Of a stretch of DNA of 53,772 nucleotides, positions 47,459-53,772 are shown piece after piece; within the stretch, counting starts at the first letter, position 1; every line of letters starts with the position of its first letter. The translations under genes were made by a program, and so were the position numbers. The stretch is from the NCBI GenBank assembly GCA_018052945.1, contig JAGPMH010000006.1, forward strand, positions 1 to 53,772, written 5' to 3'. This DNA is from Negativicutes bacterium (lineage in GTDB: Bacteria > Bacillota > Negativicutes > JAGPMH01). The notes beneath the pieces were generated by a model. The model made no database searches, had not been told where the DNA came from, and saw only the letters and a program-made list of their open reading frames with translations.

Positions 47459-47490
47459 GAAAAAGAGGATAGTTTTAACTATCCTCTTTT
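47459..47490. terminator. Terminator downstream of the CofE-like gene
   Basis: AAAAGAGGATAGTT and AACTATCCTCTTTT form a hairpin followed on the minus strand by a T-rich run. It separates the CofE-like gene from the double-cubane pair. Confidence 0.82.
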
Positions 47491-47513
47491 GAAAAATCAA
47501 GTAATGTCCAGTA

Positions 47514-48173
47514 TTACTTATTCTTAGCTTGATATTGAGCATAATTTTTAATTATCACAATCGGAGTTTTTTGTGACGCATTACCAAACGGATTATCAAT
47601 TAGTAAGCCAGCAATCTCCCTACCATCTAATCCAGCTGTTATTCCAACGATTCTCGATCTTTTTAGGTCATTAACATCAGCTACTACTGCTCCGTAGCAA
47701 GATAATCTATTTTTAATTTCATTGGCAACTTTTTCAGGGTCTTTCGGCCCATAAACAATATATTTATCAAACGGTGGCATCGTCCCTGTAACATCATCAA
47801 CTAGTGCTGCTTGTTCGCCCGCCAATTGATAAAAGACACCACTTTTCCCTACTAACTTCCCTAGCATTCCTAAAATCATCGCAAAGAGCACTCTAAAATG
47901 TCCTTCAACATTCATTAAAGCCTGCATTCCATAGGGACTAGCTAAGCTTCCTTCGGCCGGAACAAAACGACATAAAACTTTTGCCAAAAAGGATAGTTTA
48001 AGATCCTCTGGTCTAGTTATTCGCCCTTGAGTTATTGCTACTACACTTTCAGCAACACTAATAACATCATTTGGTCCAACTTGACCTTGCGTATATTTTT
48101 CAATTATCTCAACAATATTATCTTTATCTGTTAAAATTCTCGTTGGCACCGGCAATATTTCAATACTAGACAT
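47514..48173 (-). CDS. CofE-like (F420-0:glutamate ligase family) protein
   Basis: A 219-residue protein resembling the catalytic core of F420-0:gamma-glutamyl ligase. Marks: an N-terminal [29 protein letters not shown], then [19 protein letters not shown] with [22 protein letters not shown]. True CofE adds glutamate to coenzyme F420 with GTP. No other F420 genes are present and F420 is not expected in this kind of organism, so the substrate is probably a different carboxylate. It lies one base after an unknown gene with which it is probably co-translated. Confidence 0.75.
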   Translation of the reverse strand: MSSIEILPVPTRILTDKDNIVEIIEKYTQGQVGPNDVISVAESVVAITQGRITRPEDLKLSFLAKVLCRFVPAEGSLASPYGMQALMNVEGHFRVLFAMILGMLGKLVGKSGVFYQLAGEQAALVDDVTGTMPPFDKYIVYGPKDPEKVANEIKNRLSCYGAVVADVNDLKRSRIVGITAGLDGREIAGLLIDNPFGNASQKTPIVIIKNYAQYQAKNK

Positions 48174-48174
48174 T

Positions 48175-48720
48175 TTAGACCTCCTTCAACTCATCAGCAA
48201 TTTTCATTGCTAGTTTTATTTCTTCTGCCTTTAATTCTAGTCTACTCTTATTAATAAACCATTCTTTGCGGGCTACAATCTGATAGAAAATATCGATTGG
48301 CAAATCAACCATCTCTACTAAAACATTTTTGATTTCTTCTTTAGAAGTTTTTAAAACAACCCTTAAATTTAAAACATCACCAGTTCCGGCTTGTACTAAA
48401 ACCGCTTCAAAATAATCATCTGTTCTTGGTGCGCTCAACAATTCTATTTGCGTCTTAACCTCTACATTAGCAAATTGTTCTTGCGGTAAATAATGTCTAG
48501 AAAAACAATCCATAATAGTTCCACATTGTTTTCCTTTATTAATATAAGGAATTTTACAACTAAGAATTACTTCTTGTGGGTTAGCACTTACAACTTCAAA
48601 GGCTGTCCGATCTGCAACTTTGAATTCAATATTGGCATCACCTTTATTTTTAATGTATAAACTAATTAAAATTGTTATAACCGCTAACAAGCCAATGGTA
48701 TAATATAAAATTTCCAACAT
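48175..48720 (-). CDS. Membrane-anchored protein of unknown function
   Basis: About 181 residues, not recognised. One N-terminal transmembrane helix (about 3-23) is followed by a soluble domain of mixed alpha/beta character ending in a charged helix ([19 protein letters not shown]). Two cysteines occur in [14 protein letters not shown]. It lacks a lipobox. The ATG at 48718-48720 follows AGGAG by five bases; the longer reading overlaps murI and is rejected. It stands between murI and the CofE-like gene, one base from the latter, so a shared job is likely. Confidence 0.75.
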   Translation of the reverse strand: MLEILYYTIGLLAVITILISLYIKNKGDANIEFKVADRTAFEVVSANPQEVILSCKIPYINKGKQCGTIMDCFSRHYLPQEQFANVEVKTQIELLSAPRTDDYFEAVLVQAGTGDVLNLRVVLKTSKEEIKNVLVEMVDLPIDIFYQIVARKEWFINKSRLELKAEEIKLAMKIADELKEV

Positions 48721-48739
48721 CTTCACTCCTAAAATAAAA

Positions 48740-49537
48740 TTATAATTCAACAGTTTTATATAAATCAGTATTATTATTAAGAATCATTTGTGATAATTTT
48801 TTTGATTTTTCAAGCTCTGCTGAAAAGTAAATTTCAGTAGTGCCAGCACTTTGTGTTGTCTTTAGTAAATTATGTACTCTTAGTAACTCTTTAGCATCAG
48901 CCGCCGTTGCTTCGGCCGGATTTATCAAAGTTATCTCTGAACCTAAAATTTCATTAATGACACTACTAATCAGCGGATAATGCGTACAACCTAAAATTAA
49001 TGATTTTATTTCTTTTTCTTTTAATGGTTGTAAATATTTTTTCGCTACTTCTTTTATTTTTGTTCCAACAAAATCTCCCTTTTCAATCAATGGTACAAAA
49101 TCATGGCAGGCAACAGCATAAACATCCGCCTCTTGATTAATTTGAGCAATTGCTTTTTCATGCATCTTGCTGGTTATTGCTCCTTGCGTTGCGATTACCC
49201 CTATTTTTTTATTAATGCTACTTTGCAAAGCTTGCTGAGCCCCTGTATTCATCGCTGTTATTAAAAACGGGTAATTTTTTTTTGCTTCTTCATACCCATA
49301 CGCGGTCATCGTATTACAAGCAAATACTGCCATTTTAACTTTTTTTGTTAAGAAAAATTTTAAAATTTCATGCATGAACTCAACAATTTGAACTGGTGAT
49401 CTTGGTCCATATGGCGCTCTTTTATTATCACCCACATAAATAATGTTTTCATTAGGCAATATTTTTTTCATTGCTTTTACTACTGTTAATCCGCCAATTC
49501 CTGAATCAAATAATCCAATTGGTGCATTTTTGTCCAT
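48740..49537 (-). CDS. murI: Glutamate racemase
   Basis: About 265 residues. It makes D-glutamate for peptidoglycan. Marks: GLFDSGIGGLTVVKAM, and the two catalytic cysteines in FACNTMTAYG and LGCTHYPLI. The ATG at 49535-49537 follows GGGGGCGG; eight extra upstream residues are not conserved. It is the first wall gene in this part of the window and lies 31 bases downstream of a thioesterase gene. Confidence 0.95.
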   Translation of the reverse strand: MDKNAPIGLFDSGIGGLTVVKAMKKILPNENIIYVGDNKRAPYGPRSPVQIVEFMHEILKFFLTKKVKMAVFACNTMTAYGYEEAKKNYPFLITAMNTGAQQALQSSINKKIGVIATQGAITSKMHEKAIAQINQEADVYAVACHDFVPLIEKGDFVGTKIKEVAKKYLQPLKEKEIKSLILGCTHYPLISSVINEILGSEITLINPAEATAADAKELLRVHNLLKTTQSAGTTEIYFSAELEKSKKLSQMILNNNTDLYKTVEL

Positions 49538-49568
49538 TGCACCGCCCCCTATCACATTCACATCAATC

Positions 49569-49961
49569 TTATTGTTTTATTTTTTGATATATCTCCGGCG
49601 GTAATTTTGTTATTTTACCAGCCTTATTTGTAAAAACATTCTGGGTTTTTCCTAGTGCTAATAAAACATTATCAACAGCTCTAAAGACTTGATAAGAAAA
49701 AATCATTTTTACTGGTGTTATTGTCTCTAAAACAGTTTTAATAATAATAACATCATCAAACTTCGCTGAATGCTTATATTGACATTCTACTGCTGTAATC
49801 GGAAAGACAATCCCACTATTTAGTAAATCATTCAAAGAAATTTCATGTTGCTTTAAAAATTCAACCCGTCCCATTTCAAACCAACGAAAATAATTTGAAT
49901 GATGTGCAACACCCATCGCATCAGTTTCAACAAACCGAACTTTTTCTGTTACTGTAATCAA
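49569..49961 (-). CDS. Acyl-CoA thioesterase, YbgC/4HBT family
   Basis: About 130 residues with a hotdog fold. The catalytic region reads VRFVETDAMGVAHHSNYFRWFE, with Asp in ETDAMG followed by HHSNYF, the 4-hydroxybenzoyl-CoA thioesterase signature. It hydrolyses short acyl-CoA or acyl-ACP thioesters. The start chosen is TTG (49959-49961), eight bases after AGAGGTG; an ATG eight codons upstream has a badly placed ribosome-binding site. The start remains uncertain. Confidence 0.86.
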   Translation of the reverse strand: MITVTEKVRFVETDAMGVAHHSNYFRWFEMGRVEFLKQHEISLNDLLNSGIVFPITAVECQYKHSAKFDDVIIIKTVLETITPVKMIFSYQVFRAVDNVLLALGKTQNVFTNKAGKITKLPPEIYQKIKQ

Positions 49962-50060
49962 GACTTCTTCACCTCTTACTTCCATCCTTAAATAATAACA
50001 TTTTTGCATTTAAGTATCAATAATTTTAACCGCATAGCTTATATTCAGGGATTAGCACAA

Positions 50061-50087
50061 ATAAAAACCTGCGTTTCCGCAGGTTTT
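50061..50087 (-). terminator. Terminator downstream of cheV
   Basis: AAAACCTGCG and CGCAGGTTTT form a 10-bp stem with a TTTC loop. On the minus strand five T and ATTTG follow. Confidence 0.87.
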
Positions 50088-50093
50088 AAAGTA

Positions 50094-51002
50094 TTATTTT
50101 TTAAAGACCAATCTATCAATTAAATCTATCAGTTGCCCAATTTCAGGTTTAGAAATTTGTCCGTTCGCACCAATCGCCTCACCTTTTCTTCTCATTTCTT
50201 CGTTAATTAATGAAGAGAAGAAAATTACCGGTAATTTCCCTAGTTTATTATGTTCTCTGATTTGAGTTAATAAGTGATGTCCATCCATCTGTGGCATTTC
50301 AATATCTGAGATTAAAATATTGATGCTATCATCAAGAGGCGCCTCTTCTTGACCAATTTTTTGTAATGCCTCCCAGGCTAATTTACCATTGCTGAAATCA
50401 CGAGTAGTAATATAACCTGCATCATGTAATGTTTGTACTAATAAGTCACGAAGCATTGGTGAATCCTCAGCCACAAAAACTTTAATATCATTACGTTGGT
50501 CTTTAATATCTTTAGTTACTTCCGGTAAAGTTGTTAATTTTTCGTTAATTTCCGGATTAATTTCCGCAATTATTTTTTCAAAATCAAGCAACAACACCAT
50601 TTTATCAAGCATTTTAATAATACCAACAACCATTGGTGAATCACTAACATTTGGAGCTGGTTCCATTTCTGTCCAAGAAATTCGATGAATGCGTGAAACG
50701 CTATTTACCAAAAAACCGATATTATAATTATTTATTTCAGTAACAATTATATTTTTTAAATCATCTTCAGTTTCCTGATTTAAACAACGTGGCAAATTAA
50801 CTAGTGGCATAACTCTTCCCCGTAAAGTAAATAATCCATCAACGTAAGGGTGCGCTTGTGGCATTTTGGTAATCGGAACTAAATTAATAACCTCACGAAC
50901 TTTAGCAACATTAATTCCATAATTAACTTTACCAACATTAAATTCAACTATTTCAAATTCATTAGTACCAGTTTCTAATAATATCCCTTTTTTATCATCC
51001 AT
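50094..51002 (-). CDS. cheV: Chemotaxis coupling protein CheV (CheW-receiver fusion)
   Basis: A 302-residue protein: CheW domain at about 14-150 (VDGLFTLRGRVMPLVNLP) and a receiver at about 172-298 (VAEDSPMLRDLL; phospho-Asp in ISDIEMPQMDGHHLL; Ser in FFSSL; Lys in ISKPEI). CheV couples receptors to CheA and adjusts signalling when phosphorylated. It stands alone, 23 kb from the main chemosensory island, with its own terminator. Between it and cvfB lies a 176-base AT-rich gap with no clear promoter. Confidence 0.94.
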   Translation of the reverse strand: MDDKKGILLETGTNEFEIVEFNVGKVNYGINVAKVREVINLVPITKMPQAHPYVDGLFTLRGRVMPLVNLPRCLNQETEDDLKNIIVTEINNYNIGFLVNSVSRIHRISWTEMEPAPNVSDSPMVVGIIKMLDKMVLLLDFEKIIAEINPEINEKLTTLPEVTKDIKDQRNDIKVFVAEDSPMLRDLLVQTLHDAGYITTRDFSNGKLAWEALQKIGQEEAPLDDSINILISDIEMPQMDGHHLLTQIREHNKLGKLPVIFFSSLINEEMRRKGEAIGANGQISKPEIGQLIDLIDRLVFKK

Positions 51003-51178
51003 TTAAATTCCCCCCACACAGTAAAATATACTTTCAAAAGTGTATGCCTTACAGTAAGAAAATTACCATGTTCCTCTTAATTTTAGTTTAAACTTTATTT
51101 TAAATAAAAATAAGGTTTAGATTTTACTATTATTTCTATATCTACAATCTTAATTCCTGCTTTTGTAATATATAAAAT

Positions 51179-52039
51179 TTATTTTATATATGTCCAACCA
51201 TCAATTTGCTCAATTTTATTTGACCTAAGCAAAAAACCTAATGCTCTTTTAAATGCAGCCTTACTAATATTAAACTTGTCCTTAATTACTTCTGGTGCAG
51301 TAGTATCACCATACGGCATTTTACCACCACGATCTGTAAGATAATTTAGAATTTTTTCTGCATCAATTTCAATCGCACTTTCCTTTTGTGGTCTCATCGA
51401 AATATTTATTCTGCCATCTTCTCTAATAAAAGTAATTCTAGCATTAATCTCCTGACCAACAGTTGGCTTTTCAAGTATTTCACCGCGGTGCAAAAAGGCA
51501 ATATAACGCTCACTAGTAAAAACAAAGGCTCCTTGGTCAGTAAAATTATAGACCGTACCGGTTACCATATCCCCAACTTTTACATCAACCGCCGGCTTAG
51601 AGGCTCTGCGCATTTCGTCTTCAACTTCCATAGTAACAGCCAATCTTCCCGACTTATCAGTATATAATTTAACCCATACTTTTTCACCAATTTTCAGTTT
51701 ACCTCTCATCCCAGCAAAAGGCATGAAAATCCCACGTTCCGCACCAACATCTACGAAAGCACCATCTTTACTAACATTAATAACATTAACTCTAGCAATT
51801 TGTCCTTCTTTCATCTTTGGCGTTCTCATACTAGCAGTTAAACGACCTTTCGGATCAAGATATAAGAAAACGGAAACTTCTTCACCAATTGCTACCGGTT
51901 TAGTTTGTTGCGTTTTATGCAATAAAATATCATCTGAGGTATTACCTGTTATCGCATCAAGAAAAACGCCCATTTCATTTTCGCGAACGGCTTTTAAGGT
52001 TGCCACACTACTGGGTTTTAGCTTAATTATATTATTCAT
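51179..52039 (-). CDS. cvfB: CvfB/YitL-type S1-domain RNA-binding protein
   Basis: About 286 residues: three S1-like OB folds in a row, the second with GAFVDVGAERGIFMPF, the third with GAFVFTSERYIAFLHRGE, and a C-terminal winged helix ending WTYIK. The family binds RNA and affects virulence gene expression in Staphylococcus; its general role is unclear. The ATG at 52037-52039 overlaps the rsfS stop (ATGAATAA). A GTG seven codons upstream is possible, but neither start has a good ribosome-binding site. Confidence 0.88.
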   Translation of the reverse strand: MNNIIKLKPSSVATLKAVRENEMGVFLDAITGNTSDDILLHKTQQTKPVAIGEEVSVFLYLDPKGRLTASMRTPKMKEGQIARVNVINVSKDGAFVDVGAERGIFMPFAGMRGKLKIGEKVWVKLYTDKSGRLAVTMEVEDEMRRASKPAVDVKVGDMVTGTVYNFTDQGAFVFTSERYIAFLHRGEILEKPTVGQEINARITFIREDGRINISMRPQKESAIEIDAEKILNYLTDRGGKMPYGDTTAPEVIKDKFNISKAAFKRALGFLLRSNKIEQIDGWTYIK

Positions 52040-52373
52040 ATTTAATTTGCGGAGCTTCACTCCATAATCTTTCTAAATTATAAAATTCTCTATCTTCATC
52101 CAAGAAAATATGAACTACGCAATCACAATAATCTAATAAAACCCATCTGCCTTCGCGGTAACCTTCTTTACTTTTAAAATTCAAGTTTTGTTTAGCTAAT
52201 TCATCTTCGATATTATCAGCAATTGCTTTTACTTGAGTTGTTGAGTTTGCACTACAAACTATAAAATAATCGGTTATGATTGAAATATTACGCATATCCA
52301 GCATAACGATATCACGGGCCTTCTTGTCACTAGCAGCTTTTGCTATAAAATTACTCATTTCTGTTGTATTCAT
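52032..52373 (-). CDS. rsfS: Ribosomal silencing factor RsfS
   Basis: About 113 residues. It binds ribosomal protein L14 and blocks subunit joining when nutrients are low. Marks: ARDIVMLDMRNISIITDYFI and EGYREGRWVLLDYCDCVVHIF. The ATG at 52371-52373 follows GGAGGAAC. Gene order yqeK-LCP-rsfS is a common arrangement in Bacillota. Confidence 0.95.
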   Translation of the reverse strand: MNTTEMSNFIAKAASDKKARDIVMLDMRNISIITDYFIVCSANSTTQVKAIADNIEDELAKQNLNFKSKEGYREGRWVLLDYCDCVVHIFLDEDREFYNLERLWSEAPQIKYE

Positions 52374-52387
52374 AAGTTCCTCCAAAA

Positions 52388-53338
52388 TTATTCTATATTT
52401 TTATTAATAAACATTTTTTCCATTTGTCCATTAACTTTTTCTTTGTCTACCGCCCAGATTTCTTTGTTTTGAGCAACGATATTATTGCCCCCCAGCATTT
52501 CCATATTTAAATTCTCTGGGCTACTACTATTTATATATTTTGCCAATGTTGCTACATCATACATTGATAAGCTGGTTGTAATATGTTGATTAATCAGCTC
52601 TATTACTTTGGGTAGTTTAACAATAGTATCAATCTTAATAAATTCATCCAACATCACTTTAATAAGTTTTTGCTGTCGTTTGACCCTGCCAACTTCACCA
52701 AGTTCATCTTTACAAAACATTGCATAGTGTGCTGTTTCCAGACCATTTAAATGTTGATATCCTTGTTTAAGATTTATTGAAAGATTAACAGTAGGATCAA
52801 TATATTGCATATCTTTTTCAACATATAAATTTATTCCACCCATTTCATTTACTAACTTTTCAAAAGAGTTCCAATCTAACGCAATATAATGGTGTATGGG
52901 AACTTCTAAGAAGTTTTCAATGCTACGCACTGCCAGTTGTGCTCCACCGTAATAATAGGCTTTACTAATATCAGTTTGATCTTTTTTACCGATAATGTTG
53001 ATTTGCGCAGTCGCTGGTATTGATAAAATATTAATCTGTCCAGTTTGCTTGTTAATGCTAATTAGAAAAACCGCATCAGCTCTTTTCCCGGAGTTAGTTT
53101 GATCTAAATCACCATCATCCAGACCAAAAAATAAGATGTTAGCATACTGTTTAAATTTTTCATCTTGAAACTTACTGTGCAATTTTTGTTCTGCAACTAA
53201 TTCACTGTATTTGAGCTGAATTCCTTGAACTATTACTGCAATATTTTTCCCTAGCCAAACAACACCTATTAATAAAGCAATTAAAAAAACAATCAATAAA
53301 AGAACTCTACTCCAACGAATTTTTCGTCGTTTTTTCAA
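52388..53338 (-). CDS. LytR-CpsA-Psr family protein
   Basis: A 316-residue membrane-anchored protein: a basic N-terminus, a transmembrane helix at about 12-32, then an extracellular LCP domain (about 60-250) with FGLDDGD, GKRADAVFLISINKQTGQINILSIP, and the arginine-rich GEVGRVKRQQKLIKVML. LCP proteins attach glycopolymers to peptidoglycan. The start is TTG (53336-53338) after AGAGGTAATAAGG. The polymer substrate is unknown. Confidence 0.92.
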   Translation of the reverse strand: MKKRRKIRWSRVLLLIVFLIALLIGVVWLGKNIAVIVQGIQLKYSELVAEQKLHSKFQDEKFKQYANILFFGLDDGDLDQTNSGKRADAVFLISINKQTGQINILSIPATAQINIIGKKDQTDISKAYYYGGAQLAVRSIENFLEVPIHHYIALDWNSFEKLVNEMGGINLYVEKDMQYIDPTVNLSINLKQGYQHLNGLETAHYAMFCKDELGEVGRVKRQQKLIKVMLDEFIKIDTIVKLPKVIELINQHITTSLSMYDVATLAKYINSSSPENLNMEMLGGNNIVAQNKEIWAVDKEKVNGQMEKMFINKNIE

Positions 53339-53356
53339 CCTTATTACCTCTTTCGT

Positions 53357-53772
53357 CTAATCACTAAGTTTTAAAATCAATTCATTTCTTGCCATAATTG
53401 TATCTGGATGCACAATATTTTTTCTCTTAATAAGATATTGAATCGATTTGTCAATTGTTAATAATAGCGCTTCATCTAAATCAACCATCGCAACAGCTCT
53501 AAGTTCTAAAACGCCAGCATAACTTCGGCCATCTTCAATCGCATCGGCTAAATAAATTATTTTATCAAGCTTTGTCATCTTTTCTCCGGCCGTTGTATGA
53601 AGCCTTATTGCTCGTAAAATTTCTTGATCTGTTACAAAGTATTCCATCTCTGCAATCATAGCACCAACATAAGAATGTAATAAGATTGGATGGCCTTTTT
53701 CTAAAGCACTTATCTTAATATTATACTCTTGTGCACAATTAAGCAAAGATGTAACACTAAATTCGCTAGCAC
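53357..53772 (-). CDS. yqeK: YqeK-type HD-domain phosphohydrolase, C-terminal part
   Basis: The frame is open to the right edge, so about 138 C-terminal residues are present. GHPILLHSYVGAMIAEMEY, IRLHTTAGEKMTKLDKIIYLADAIEDGR and the final helix match YqeK, which splits diadenosine tetraphosphate symmetrically. The N-terminal metal-binding HD motif lies beyond the window. Position directly upstream of LCP and rsfS genes is the usual arrangement. The TTG at 53744 is an internal codon, not the start. Confidence 0.88.
   Translation of the reverse strand, partial: ASEFSVTSLLNCAQEYNIKISALEKGHPILLHSYVGAMIAEMEYFVTDQEILRAIRLHTTAGEKMTKLDKIIYLADAIEDGRSYAGVLELRAVAMVDLDEALLLTIDKSIQYLIKRKNIVHPDTIMARNELILKLSD

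Noticed and set aside
1-53772. Mobile elements, prophage, tRNA or rRNA genes
   Set aside because: No transposase, integrase, phage or structural RNA signature was seen; the only tRNA-related element is the T-box leader.

Overview
The window looks like one contiguous piece of chromosome from a motile, anaerobic, A+T-rich member of the Bacillota. The 11-subunit complex I, Bacillus-type fumarate reductase, class I two-subunit fumarase and activator-dependent 2-hydroxyacyl-CoA dehydratase-type proteins together suggest the Negativicutes. That placement is inferred from gene content and remembered family resemblance; no tree or search was run. No tRNA, rRNA, insertion sequence, prophage or CRISPR array is visible.

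Layout. 1-2300: start of argC (leaving the window) behind a pair of ArgR-box-like palindromes, a monofunctional peptidoglycan glycosyltransferase, and a broken NarL-type histidine kinase. 2342-11948: a nuoABCDHIJKLMN operon on the minus strand with no nuoEFG. 11949-12440: an AT-rich divergent control region with a 22-bp palindrome on the putative nuo promoter. 12441-14285: a kimA-like K+ transporter gene interrupted by two single-base frameshifts. 14330-26841: a twelve-gene minus-strand chemosensory and phosphorelay island (CheW, MCP, REC-HD-GYP, REC, Hpt, CheY, CheA, CheW, CheR, CheB, a four-PAS hybrid kinase, REC), with a divergent REC-PucR regulator at 27031-28590. 28650-30520: GGGtGRT protein and NifU-like scaffold genes behind a fluoride riboswitch. 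30523-38810: a D-2-hydroxyacid dehydrogenase, a lone branched-chain amino acid-type binding lipoprotein, guaB, a HAD phosphatase, leuS with a leucine T-box, and lgt. 38863-43494: fumarase alpha/beta followed by sdhC-sdhA-sdhB. 43705-53772: yfcE-like, rdgB, rph, a double-cubane-cluster-type protein and its activator, a CofE-like protein, an unknown membrane-anchored protein, murI, a thioesterase, cheV, cvfB-like, rsfS, an LCP protein and the end of yqeK.

How the genes fit together. Fumarase plus a menaquinol-type succinate dehydrogenase/fumarate reductase, with a complex I lacking the NADH-input module, fits an anaerobic chain in which a reduced carrier such as ferredoxin feeds quinone and fumarate is the terminal acceptor. 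The chemosensory island combines a full CheA/W/R/B/Y set with an Hpt protein, several free receivers and a c-di-GMP phosphodiesterase-type output, so it may steer more than the flagellar motor.

The most unusual element is the fluoride riboswitch (30391-30464) in front of a NifU-like/GGGtGRT pair, not a fluoride exporter. It has the conserved aptamer core, a pseudoknot and a terminator that share one segment, and a good promoter 19 bases upstream. Other points of note are a hybrid kinase whose Hpt-like C-terminus has lost its histidine, the two damaged genes (histidine kinase and kimA), and the operator-like palindrome over the nuo promoter.
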